This document shows, in pieces, positions 1-11,800 of a stretch of DNA of 64,000 nt. This DNA is from Gigantopelta aegis (lineage: Eukaryota; Mollusca; Gastropoda; Neomphalida; Peltospiridae). The position numbers and the translations under genes were made by a program. Below the pieces are notes generated by a model that was not told the DNA's origin, did no database searches, and saw only the letters and a program-made list of their open reading frames with translations. The DNA is taken from positions 34,741,395 to 34,805,394 of the forward strand of contig NC_054711.1 of assembly GCF_016097555.1 (NCBI RefSeq). The letters are read 5' to 3'. Each line of letters starts with the position of its first letter. Position 1 is the stretch's first letter.

Positions 1-205
1 TCCCAACCAGTGCCCCTGGGTAGGATGATTATTCATCCACAAACATACTTTTCAATTTCCAGATTGGAAAAAATAATTTAATGAGCAAATATAGTGATTA
101 TCTCTTTATTAAAAAATATTTTTGATCAATGATTGTCTGAATCTTTCTCCTCTGGTTATGTAAACTGCTGTAATGCTTGCTTCACTCTGTAAAACAAAAA
201 TAGAA

Positions 206-598
206 AGAAAGAAAGAAGTGTTTTATTTAACGATGCACTCAACACATTTTATTTACGGTTATATGGCGTCAGACATATGGTTAAGGACCACACAGATTTT
301 TTTAGAGGAAACCCGCTGTCGCCACATAGGCTACTCTTTTTACGACAGGCAGCAAGGGATCTTTTATTTGCGCTTCCCACAGGCAGGATAGCACAAACCA
401 TGGCCTTTGTTGAACCAGTTATGGATCACTGATCGGTGCAAGTGGTTTACACCTACCCATTGAGCCTTGCGGAGCACTCACTCAGGGTTTGGAGTCGGTA
501 TCTGGATTAAAAATTCCATGCCTCGACTGGGATCCAAACCCAGTACCTACCAGCCTGTAGACCAATGGCCTGCCACGACACCACCGAGGCCGGTCAAC
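206..598 (-). mobile_element. tRNA-derived SINE, near full length
   Basis: On the minus strand it starts with a tRNA-like head (CCGGCCTCGGTGG, then a box-B-like GGGTTTGGATCCCAG) and runs through the conserved body (GGCGACAGCGGGTTTCCTC in sense) to the end GAGTGCATCGTTAAATAAAA. The same body recurs at 13759-14103. Confidence 0.85.
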
Positions 599-1079
599 AA
601 AAATAGAATACAAATGGTCCTGTCAATTTGGTAAACAGTTGGTATTAAAATTAGAATACTTGGTATATGAACTACCTGCAACATTATACATCTTCATACT
701 TTGGGATTAATCAGATTAGAATACTTATAAATATACACTTCTTGCCATAGGCAACCAGGTCAATTTAGCCCATGGAGGGGAGGGAATTTTATTAAGAAAC
801 TTATTAAACTATTTTCCAAAATATTTCCATATTTTCCAGCAATTCAACTGTTATGTCCCTAGATCCCTTGTAAAAGGTAAATGAATGAAATGGTTATTGA
901 CACCACAGCATGAACAAAATAGCGTTGTTGAGTGTCAAAGATATGGATGAATAAAATGTCAACTACTATAATAGCACTATTGGGTGAGCAAATAACTGGG
1001 GTAACCTTTCTAATGATGATAGAAACAAGAAATTTGGAACAGATGATCTCTGTCAGGCACATGTCACATCCAATCAATC

Positions 1080-1680
1080 AGCCACTTGAATTTTCAATAT
1101 GGTGGCCATTTTTCAAGATGGCCACCATACTGTCCTACAACTGTTTATCACCGAGATGTATTTTAATATAGTTTTTCAATATTAGTCATTTTATATTATT
1201 TTTATATGTTTAGAAACATGTTGAACCTAACATCTGATATATAAAAAAGGCCTCTGATGGTTGGAGTGGCAAATATTGTGGGTCAGTGTATGGCAACTTT
1301 CCCAAAACATGGGCACCTTCTACTAGGACTATTGGCAGAGCAGATAACAGAAATGAATTTTCAAATGGTGATACAAGCATGAAACTCTACACAGATGATC
1401 TCTTTGGAGAGTTCTTCAAATTCAATCAATGAGCAACTTGAAAGTCAATAAGCCGGTAATGTTTTAAGATGGCTATCATTTTCTTCCCCAAGCACTGTTC
1501 GTTATTGACATGTATATTAATAACTTCGTCCGATTTTAGTCATCTTAGTGACTTTGTGTGTACTAGAATTTAAAAGCATGCTGAAAGTAATTCTGCTATT
1601 TAAAATACCATCAGAATTAATGGGTTTTTAAAATTAAAAATGGCTGCTATATTTCCTGCAAACAGTCACCAGCTGCAGTA
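1080..1680 (+). repeat. Dispersed repeat, copy A
   Basis: Contains a small palindrome (ATGGTGGCCAT near 1100 with its partner at 1120) followed by a long AT-rich body including GGCCTCTGATGGTTGGAGT. The reverse complement of its 5' two thirds is found at 3370-4480 and of its 3' two thirds at 4612-5066. No coding potential is seen. Confidence 0.8.
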
Positions 1681-3369
1681 GAACATAAATTTGTACCAGT
1701 TGGTATACCTTGTTCAATACCTTCTTTTGTCATAAGCCTGTTTAGTTTGTCTCTTAATTAGCTCATACTATCATTAATTTACCTTTTAGAGTTATGTATT
1801 CCTACCTAGTTGAACATGTACGTATATATGCCAATACATTTGATATTTTAATATTTATAGTTTCTAATGTAAAGATGATATTCTGTGCTATTTTTACAAA
1901 CTAAACTAAACTAAAGAAAATAAATAAAGAAGACTATAGGCACTATTCATTAATCCTTATTATCATGACTGTCTCTGTAATAATACTTCCTTCATGACTT
2001 CTTGTCTTCTTCATGTCTGTCTTGGTGGGGGGCAGAGTATGATAGATGCACCCAACGCCACGTGCTATCATTTGTTTGACTATGTGGTTATTTTTATTGG
2101 AACATACTTCAAATAAACTTTTAATATACACCCTATTCTATGAGCTCAACACCACACTGTACTGTAAAGTGCATGTACTATTAATTTGGATAGGAGTCTG
2201 CGTATTTCGGGGTATAGGGCATATTTTTCTGGGTGTTCTGGTATACCAGAAACCAATATAGGAAGACATTCCTTGTCAAGAACTTGCTGACAAACTTGTT
2301 TTTTAGTTCATGGAAAGAGACTTTGACATCTATTCAAATTATCCAGTTGACTAATGATTAAATTAGATCTCGCTAGTTCACTATGTGCAATCAAACGTCT
2401 TATATCATGGTTAGATGTGCAAAAAGAAGCAGTTTTTAGTAATGAAGAGGATTATTTGCTGAGGACAATGTCTTACTATAGACATCTGATGCATAGCAGC
2501 ATTGCCTAAGAGACTACATCCTGAGTGAAATCTTTGCTATGCTCGCCAAAGATTTTATGACTGATGTCTCATAAACTACGTTGCATGAAACCACATCTTT
2601 TTCTCCTACGATAATTGGTCAGATACCTCTACTAAGATGGTAGAAAAATGGAAGTCTGTGACCAGTGACAGTCCAACATTTGTATCAACTCATGCAGACA
2701 TGGTAGTCAGTGCTTGTATATAATATGTGCTTAGTACAGTGATTACATTGTCATTGGCATGGATGACCACACGTTGTACTCAGTTTTACATTATATGGAT
2801 GTTATAAAATAAGCTGATTATAACATCTTCATTCATTTCAGTACATGAACAGATAATACCTGATGAATGAATGATTGATAACAAGTTTTATTTTGATCTC
2901 TTCTTGGAATTTTTCCCAAAATAGAACTATTATACTTTGAAGTGTCTCTGAGGTTTTGCTAACCAATCAGTAGTTTTGTTTTCATTGAATGAGGGATAAG
3001 TCACCTGCTTCTGGAACAGAATAATGTGCACTGAATTCATACTCTTTGTTCTGCATTGTACCTCTGGGTAGTACTCATAAATGATCTGAGCCCATCTCCG
3101 ACTAGAATAACGTCTTTACTGGTGACAGCAAAAGTACAAAGGATCATCACAACCTTCTAGGTGGTCAATTTGCTATTGAACTCATGATAGCTAGGATACT
3201 ACAAAGGAAGATTTGGAACAGGTTAACATTTATATCTTTCATGTTGTATCCCTTTCACCTTTGCAGTATCATGTTCATTCATAGTCACCTCATAAGGAAT
3301 GCTTAGAGAAAATCCAATACCTAGGGGGCAAATAGTGTAAATTCAGCGAGATGGGAATTTAATAACTCC
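1681..3369. other. Intergenic, nothing recognised
   Basis: AT-rich sequence downstream of the palmitoyltransferase gene. It contains only short open frames with no family resemblance. No RNA gene or clear repeat boundary was seen. Confidence 0.5.
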
Positions 3370-4480
3370 CTGATGATATCATGTATGCAAAGTTCAATGC
3401 TTATATCACCATTTGAAAGGTGATTTCTGTTATCTGCTCTGTCAACAGCGCTAATAGCAGGTGACCATATTTTATGGAGGTTGCCATATACTGACCCCCG
3501 ATATTCGACATTTCTACCATCATAGGCCTCAAATAATTTTTATGTATCTGACGTTTCTAAACATATAAAAATAATATAAAATGACTAACATAAAAAACTA
3601 TATTAAAATATACATCTTAACAGTGAACAGTGGTAGAACTACCGTATATTGCCGTGTATTAGCAGACTCCTGGTATAAGCCGACCTCTTAGTTTGACCCT
3701 AAATATCAAGTACAAAATCATCGGCCTCATGTATGAGCCGAAGTCATCTTTTGTCCAGTTGTACATTGTATTAATTTCAATAATACTGTCAACAAATAGA
3801 CTTGTGCTTTTCTTTTTCATTATATTTTCTTCTCCTTTAATTATTAGACACGGTAATCGTTATTGCAATGCTAACGTCTTCCATGCAGTGCAACACTAAT
3901 TTAGTACTGATAAATCATAACAAGAAAATAAACAATTCAAGCTGTAATAGCATATCACTACACATAAGTAAGAAAATAGTAAACTCATTAAGTCATTAAT
4001 CCCTGTTTTCCCCAACACAGAAAAAATTTATTCTATGGCTGTTGTTTACACAAAATCGTGTGATCTAATCAAATAAGAGCTTACAAAATGATATAGACAG
4101 AGGTGTCAAACAAAGATTCTGGAACACGTTTTTACCATTGAAATGATAATAAAACAAGTAATTTTTATTATTATTCATCAAACTATTAATGCATTAAAGA
4201 ACAAAAAACTACATAAAACTTCATGATGGGGTGTTTTATTTATACTGTGCACAAATTATTGTTACATAAGCTGTGAATGGCTGTACGGGTCTGATCAAAA
4301 TTTGTAGGTAGGGGGTGTTTTTGATCGGAATTTTATGAACCAATTTGTTGCCTCCGTGTATAAGCTGACTCTCTTCTTTTGGAAAGTATTTCTAGACTTC
4401 AAAAGTCGGCTAATACACAGCAATATAATGTATAATATATGGTGGCCATCTTAAAAAATGTCCACCATATTGAAAAGGTA
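3370..4480 (-). repeat. Dispersed repeat, copy B, split by a TIR element
   Basis: Reverse-complement copy of roughly 1060-1430. It is interrupted at a TA by the element at 3642-4430; the flanks rejoin to match copy A (ATTAAAATA...CAGTGGTAGAAC then ATATATGGTGGCC). Confidence 0.8.
3642..4430. mobile_element. Non-autonomous TIR element (789 bp, TA target)
   Basis: Imperfect terminal inverted repeats of about 28 bp (CCGTATATTGCCGTGTATTA left; CATTATATTGCTGTGTATTA right, reversed). It is flanked by TA on both sides (3640-3641 and 4431-4432), consistent with the Tc1/mariner/pogo superfamily. Internal GTATAAGCCGACC-type motifs are visible; no transposase is encoded. Confidence 0.8.
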
Positions 4481-4611
4481 AGTGATTCATTGACTGAATT
4501 TGAAGGATGCCTCAGGGAGATTATCATACAGAGGTTTGATTATGGAACACGGTATACTGGTAACAGCTTATGTTCATCTGTTGTAGCTGGTGACTATGTT
4601 TTTTATAAATA

Positions 4612-5066
4612 TGGCAGCCATTTTTAATAAAAACGTTAATTCTGATAGTATTTTAAATATCAGAATTACTTTCAACATGCTTAATAATATCAGTACACAC
4701 AAAGTCACCGAGATGGCCAAAATTGAACAAAGTTATCAATATACATGTCAATAACAGACATACAATGGTTGGAAAAAATGGCTGCCATCTTGAAAGATTA
4801 CCGCCATATTGACTTTCAAGTTGCTCATTGATTGAATTTGAAGAACTCTCCAAAGAGATAATCTGTCACAAGTTTCATGCTTGTATCACCATTTAAAAGG
4901 TCATTTCTGTTATTTTCTCTGCCAATAGCCTTAGTAGTATTGTGTTCATGTTTTGGGGAGGTTGCCATACATTGATCCCCCAATATTTGCTACTCCAACC
5001 ATCAGAGGCCTTTTTTACATATCAGACGTTAGGTTCAGCATGTTTCTAAACATATAAATATAAGGG
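4612..5066 (-). repeat. Dispersed repeat, copy C
   Basis: Reverse-complement copy of roughly 1208-1655, in direct orientation relative to copy B. Shared landmarks are CATCAGAGGCC, TTGCTCATTGATTGAATTTG and AATTACTTTCAACATGC. Confidence 0.8.
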
Positions 5067-5433
5067 ACACAACTCTGTCACAAATGTCCAATTCATTATG
5101 AAAGTCAAAATTGTTCTGTAATAATATATGATAAAAGCTATACACAAAATATTAGCTCAATATCTCAAGGTTGTACCGGTAGGGGACCTGTAAGAGCAAA
5201 CGAGAAAGAAGAAAACTTCAGTCACATGACTGGAACAGGAAGTAGTGGACTCATTGGAAGATTTTTTTTAGCCATCCTATTGACTGTTGAGATGTTCGGA
5301 CCAGTCTAATATATTAGGGGAAAAATGCCTTTAGTTTGTTGGCAGGTTAAGTTGAAAAGAAATAGATTGGCATGAGAGATGTGTGGTCAGAATGGTGCAA
5401 TTTTTAGAATTCTGCAGATACACATTGGATATA

Positions 5434-5618
5434 CAGTAAAGTACACTAATAAAGAACATGCTTAGAACGAACTACTGCACAGAACGAACTGATTGCAAAG
5501 TCCCGTTTTATCTCCTTATACATTAATAGCCAATTTATGCATATGTGTACAGCGAACTACTGCTATAACGAACTAACTATTAGGGTCATTTCCGGTTCAT
5601 TATAAGAGTACTTTACTG
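5434..5618. mobile_element. Small pogo/Tigger-like MITE
   Basis: 185 bp with terminal inverted repeats CAGTAAAGTACACTAATAAA and, at the other end reversed, CAGTAAAGTACTCTTATAAT. It is flanked by TA on both sides, and internal ACGAACT motifs are typical of CAGTA-type pogo MITEs. It lies 142 bp downstream of the palmitoyltransferase stop codon and could be part of its 3' UTR. Confidence 0.8.
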
Positions 5619-5759
5619 TATAAAAACACTGATATTCTAAACAATAAAATATATTTAATCCATAATTTTAGTCATCAAAGAGGACTCTAAGAAACATGTT
5701 ACCACGGTATCACACTCAGAAGAATGCCATAAACAGTTGTGAATATGACCTACCAATTT

Positions 5760-5832
5760 TTACTTTGTGTTCCCTGCACTTGCAGCTGGTGATGGTGTTT
5801 CTTCAGCCGACTCCTCAATTTGTTTTATGTCA
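5760..5832 (-). CDS. ZDHHC1/11-like: ZDHHC exon 8 (terminal, with stop)
   Basis: Encodes the acidic, serine/proline-rich end [20 protein letters not shown] and NTK, then TAA at 5762-5760. The acceptor is AAAATAG. A possible variant polyadenylation hexamer ATTAAA lies about 100 bp downstream on the minus strand near 5655; no canonical AATAAA was noticed close by. Confidence 0.78.
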
Positions 5833-8800
5833 CTATTTTTTCAGAAACAGAAATAAAAACATGATGTAATACAATTTCAATTTGTAATTTAATGACATCT
5901 AATTGGATATAATGACCACTCATGTAGTATTTTCTATTTAGCAGTTAAAAAAACTCAGAAAAAGAAGCATTTTCATATTCATATATAAATACTCTATACA
6001 GTACTACACAAAACAAGTTTGGCTAAAACATTTTCATTATGGCTAATAAAAATCCCATTTGGCAAATTTTTTGGCTACAGGTAATTTTGATCCAGGGTGA
6101 GCCCTGGCCTCTGTTAGCCAGAAATATGCTACAATAGTAGGAAAGTGAACACAGTCTGTTTAAGTGTATATGTCTGGTTCTTTTTAAACCAACAATACAA
6201 AATGAGGAAAACAATCTTACTTGGCACTTTGTAATAATTTGTTTTCAATATCTGGTATGGTTGTTTCTTTATAAGGATTGACACGATTCTACAAAACAGA
6301 TTATTAACACAGTAAATAAAAGCTGAAATGACTACAATGTACTAAAGCATTTTGAGGGTACTCTAAAGCAGTATATGTAGCCTACCGGGCCCAACAAATT
6401 TTCTTATCTCCTAAGTTCATGGGCCATAACTCTGTTCAGTCTTCACCGTGAGTAAAATCAAGGTGAGCTGCAGATCACCTTCCTGAAATGGTGCTAGATG
6501 AGTAATCACATCAACTTTCAAATAAAATGCATTAAAAAAATTTAATATAAGGTGATCAATTTGTTACTCTCCCAAAATTTCCAGGCGAGTGTGGATGATT
6601 TTTTCTAGCAAAGACTGCTGTTAAAACTGGATAAATCACCATGAAAGTCAAATTTGATCTGTAACTGTACATGATAGGGCTATACACAAAATTTCAGATC
6701 ACTATCTTGAGGAATTACGGAAAAAAGTCTGGGAAACAACAGAAGGGAGGGACAGAAAGACAGACGGATGGACAGAAGGACAGAGAGAGGCACTGTAATT
6801 ATTTCCTTAGAGGCGCATGGGATCAGATAGGCACCACAGCAATTTTGAGGACGCACTTGGGGTACAATGGGAAGAAAGCATAATTTTAAAATAATACAAA
6901 AATTACTGAAACAAATTGTCTTGAACTTGAAATTATTTTTCTTGTGCGAAATGGATCGCTGTATAATAGTGTGTATACAGGTTTCAGCTATGCATTTGCA
7001 GACTCAAGGCCCTATATGTACAATAATATAAATGTATTAATAATATACATAGCCATGTGCATACACAGCCATGTGCATACACAGGGCTTCTAGATTATGG
7101 TAGCCCCACTCACATGGCTAGCAACCCCTGCAATTGCCCATGGCAATCGGCAACGCCGTAAAGACTGCTGTGGAGTTTTTCATTTCCCACGGCACGTTTT
7201 TGCTATGGACTATATTAGATTTTTTTTCCACTGTTTGTTTTTTGCCATGGACATTTTTTGAATTGCAAGGGTTGGCTAGTGATATTAAAAATTGGGCTAG
7301 TAAATAACTACAATTGCCATGCCCAACAGCTAGTAAAAAATTAAAATTGTCAAATGTTGCAGTTGTCTATTTTGTAAATATGAATATTCTGACCCCACTC
7401 CAACTCCTAATGTTAGTGTTTTTAAGCTCTATCCCCCTCTTTAAGTGACATATCTGATTATTACTATTATTTAGGAAAATTGTATTAACTTAAAGTAAAA
7501 GTAAGGCTAGTGAATTTTTAATCGTGGCTAGTAATTTTTTTTAATTACTGATCCCATGACTAGTGGATTAAAACAAAATTCTAGAAGCCTTGATACATTA
7601 GATACATTGTTGGCTATTAAACTGTGTTAAATATGTTCATTGTACAGAATAATTTAAAATAGTTTGCTTGCTAATCAGCCATTTCACTGTTTACAATTAA
7701 CTTTGTTGTTTTTTCAGCTACAGGTACATAACAAAACAGTAATCAGAAACTTTTGTAAAATGATAAAAGAAAAAACTAAATTTATCAAAATCGAAAATTA
7801 CAGTAACCTCTTGATTTCACTAAATGGACTTTTAGCCCAGCACAATTTGAAATTCTGCTTAACCTGAAATGACTCTTAATTAAAATTTGGGTACCATTAA
7901 AATTTCAAAATCTTAAGTAACCGGAAATTAGTTCACTTGATTTTACCTACATTTATAGATAAGCGATGGTTTGGTTACACAAAGTACATTTAAAGTCACA
8001 GATGCTAATTTTAACCTGCTAAAAATAAATTGACACTAATTTAAGTTTGCTTAATCTACAAACCTGAAACACAATTTGGATAATGTTACAACAGAGAGAA
8101 ATGGTGATGAAATGGGGAACTACCATAATAAATAAACTTTAACTCATTTCCATAACAGTTAATTATTTCTTAGAGGGATGTGCAAAAACAAACAGCATTT
8201 TGTGGTATTACAAATGCCAAAGTGACCAGAAACACACAGAATGTACGGAAATGGACAACTAAACAATAAAATATAGGTAATGTCTGATTTTAATTATCAG
8301 TAATGGTGCTAATAGTGAAAAATATCCAACTCATCTAATACTGACGTTACACAGCACAAGTCTCACATACTTACCCCCACATTCCCTTTTGACTCGTCTA
8401 ACTCATCTAACACTGACATTACCCAGCACTAGTCTCACATACTTACCCCCACATTCCCTTTTGACTTATCCAACTCATCTAATACTGACGTTACCCAGCA
8501 CCAGTCTCACATACTTACCCCCACATTCCCTTTTCACTCGTCTAACTCATCTAATACTGACATTACACAGCACAAGTCTCACATACTTACCCCCACATTC
8601 CCTTTTCACTCGTCTAACTCATCTAATACTGACATTACACAGCACAAGTCTCACATACTTACCCCCACATTCCCTTCCCTTTTCACTCGTCTAACTCATG
8701 TAATACTGACATTACCCAGCACCAGTCTCACATACTTACCCCCACATTCCCTTTTCACTCGTCTAACTCATCTAATACTGACGTTACACAGCACAAGTCT

Positions 8801-11800
8801 CACATACTTACCCCCACATTCCCTTTTCACTCGTCTAACTCATCTAATACTGACGTTACACAGCAAAAGTCTCACATACTTACCCCCACATTCCCTTTTC
8901 ACTCGTCTAACTCATCTAATACTGACGTTACACAGCACAAGTCTCACATACTTACCCCCACATTCCCTTTTGACTTATCCAACTCATCTAATACTGACGT
9001 TACCCAGCACCAGTCTCACATACTTACCCCCACATTCCCTTTTCACTCGTCTAACTCATCTAATACTGACATTACACAGCACAAGTCTCACATACTTACC
9101 CCCACATTCCCTTTTCACTCGTCTAACTCATCTAATACTGACATTACACAGCACAAGTCTCACATACTTACCCCCACATTCCCTTCCCTTTTCACTCGTC
9201 TAACTCATGTAATACTGACATTACCCAGCACCAGTCTCACATACTTACCCCCACATTCCCTTTTCACTCGTCTAACTCATCTAATACTGACGTTACACAG
9301 CACAAGTCTCACATACTTACCCCCACATTCCCTTTTCACTCGTCTAACTCATCTAATACTGACGTTACACAGCACAAGTCTCACATACTTACCCCCACAT
9401 TCCCTTTTGACTCGTCTAACTAATCTAATACTGACGTTACCCAGCACCAGTCTCACATACTTACCCCCACATTCCCTTTTGACTCGTCCAACTCATCTAA
9501 CACTGACATTACCCAGCACCAGTCTCACATACTTACCCCCACATTCCCTTTTGACTTATCCAACTCATCTAATACTGACGTTACCCAGCACCAGTCTCAC
9601 ATACTTACCCCCACATTCCCTTTTGACTTATCTAACTAATCTAATACTGACATTACCCAGCACCAGTCTCACATACTTACCCCCACATTCCCTTTTGACT
9701 TATCTAACTAATCTAATACTGACGTTACCCAGCACCAGTCTCACATACTTGCCCCCACATTCCCTTTTGACTTATCTAACTAATCTAATACTGACGTTAC
9801 CCAGCACCAGTCTCACATACTTACCCCCACCCCCCCACATTCCCTTTTGACTCGTCTAACTAATCTAATACTGACATTACCCAGCACAAGTCTCACATAC
9901 TTACCCCATCCCCCACATTCCCTTTTGACTCGTCTAACTAATCTAATACTGACGTTACCCAGCACCAGTCTCACATACTTACCCCCACCCCCCACATTCC
10001 CTTTTGACTCGTCTAACTAATCTAATACTGACATTACCCAGCACCAGTCTCACATACTTACTTACACCCACATTCCCTTTTGACATCTAACTAATCTAAT
10101 ACTGACATTACCCAGCACCAGTCTCACATACTTACTTACACCCACATTCCCTTTTGACGTCTAACTAATCTAATACTGACATTACCAAGCACAAGTCTTA
10201 CATACCCGACTCTCCCCAACCCCTCCCCTACTTTCAAAATCTTGTATCACCACTGTAAATGACTGCTTATGTTACAACACTGTCTACATGACTGTACCAC
10301 TTTGAAAATATTGGTCCATTTCTTTCTTAACGTCTGGCATTTCAGTTTCTCTTTTTGGGCTCCTCCTTCTTGGACTTCTGGCTTTCGTGCATGAATACAG
10401 TCGTAAATACAGCCTGTAAAAAATCAACCAATCAGAAACATTTGTAAGATAAAATATAGCTTTGACTGGGTTACAAGATGTTTATCTTTATTAAGTTACA
10501 GTTACAAAACCTGCTCTACAATATTATTTCTTAAATCTTTTGCAACTGTTGAATAACAATCTTAACAGCAGACACAAATTTTACATGACACTACAAGATT
10601 CGTCAACTAGCTGACACAATCAAGATACATGTATAAATGCATGGGTACAAATGTTTTTTTTAAAGCTTTCTTAATAATGTCATATTTTGTCATGTTGTCA
10701 AATCCATAGAAAACTCCTATTTCGCCAATTTAAAAAAAAAAAAAATGCTTCCTACACCTAAATTCACATACATGTATTTGAGAAATTGTCTTAAGTCTAC
10801 TATAGATTTCACTTCCCAATATATGTACTCTAACCAGAGTGAATGCACCACTATATGTGTAAGCCAAAAACTGACTGGTTCTCTGTGACTAGTTATGTAC
10901 ATGATTATCAAGTACTGTGGTACATGTATATATATACAATGTATATATATATATACATATGAGCTGTCCTGTATGTGTAGAAGTATATAATCTATAAATA
11001 TTTCCTCGTATGCTAATCAGATCTGGACAAGATATCCTAGTAAGCAAACTGAATGATAATTGAATTTAGGCACTGAAATACATTACAATCATCAACCAAA
11101 TTGAATGTGGGCAAAGCAATATTCATTAAAAAAAAAAAAATTGTGTTGCTTGTTTGAACATTATTTTCGGGATTATATCCACTTAACGTTCAAGCACGCT
11201 ATCCTGGGCTCACACCTAAGCTGTCTGGATTGCCTGTCCTCCCCATTTATCCGTTACAGCCTGTTACTTAACAGTATTGTAGGCACCTATACTCAATTCC
11301 ACAATTACGCATGTACGTGACTATTTAACGATCCTTACATCACATAGTGGCTTGGTGTCCCATACACATCTTTACAACAGATACATTCCCAGTCTGGAGC
11401 TTGCCGCGGTAAGACGTGTTGGTTTTGCCTGTGCACACTGTACATGTTTTCGTGTGTTTGACTTGGGAATTCTCTATTTTGTTTAGTTTTTATCAACGAA
11501 ATGGTGTTTTCTACTAGGATGTACCGTATGCAGCTATTGCAACAAACTGAATGCTGGGACGTTTCTTGATTTGACAGCCTGCACCACCAGGTTGGATTCT
11601 TTTTAGTGAGATTCTTTTCCTTCACATAATTTTTCCGGCTGACTTTTGTCGACATGTTTTTCTGTGACTCATATGACGGCCATTCTGCAGAATGCCACGG
11701 TTGTTCGCATTTAGTCTCTACATGTCGGAGCCTGTCCTGCCTCACTCTAAGAAGAAATAGGAAGTGGGGTCGGCCCTACTACTCTTTTCTAGACTTTACT

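Noticed and set aside
8389-9850. Open frames of 77-147 codons with [15 protein letters not shown] repeats
   Set aside because: They are translations of a 72-bp minisatellite whose period is a multiple of three; no start context, domain or splice support.
8340-10205. Possible CRISPR-like array
   Set aside because: Units are contiguous without unique spacers and the genome is eukaryotic; it is a minisatellite.
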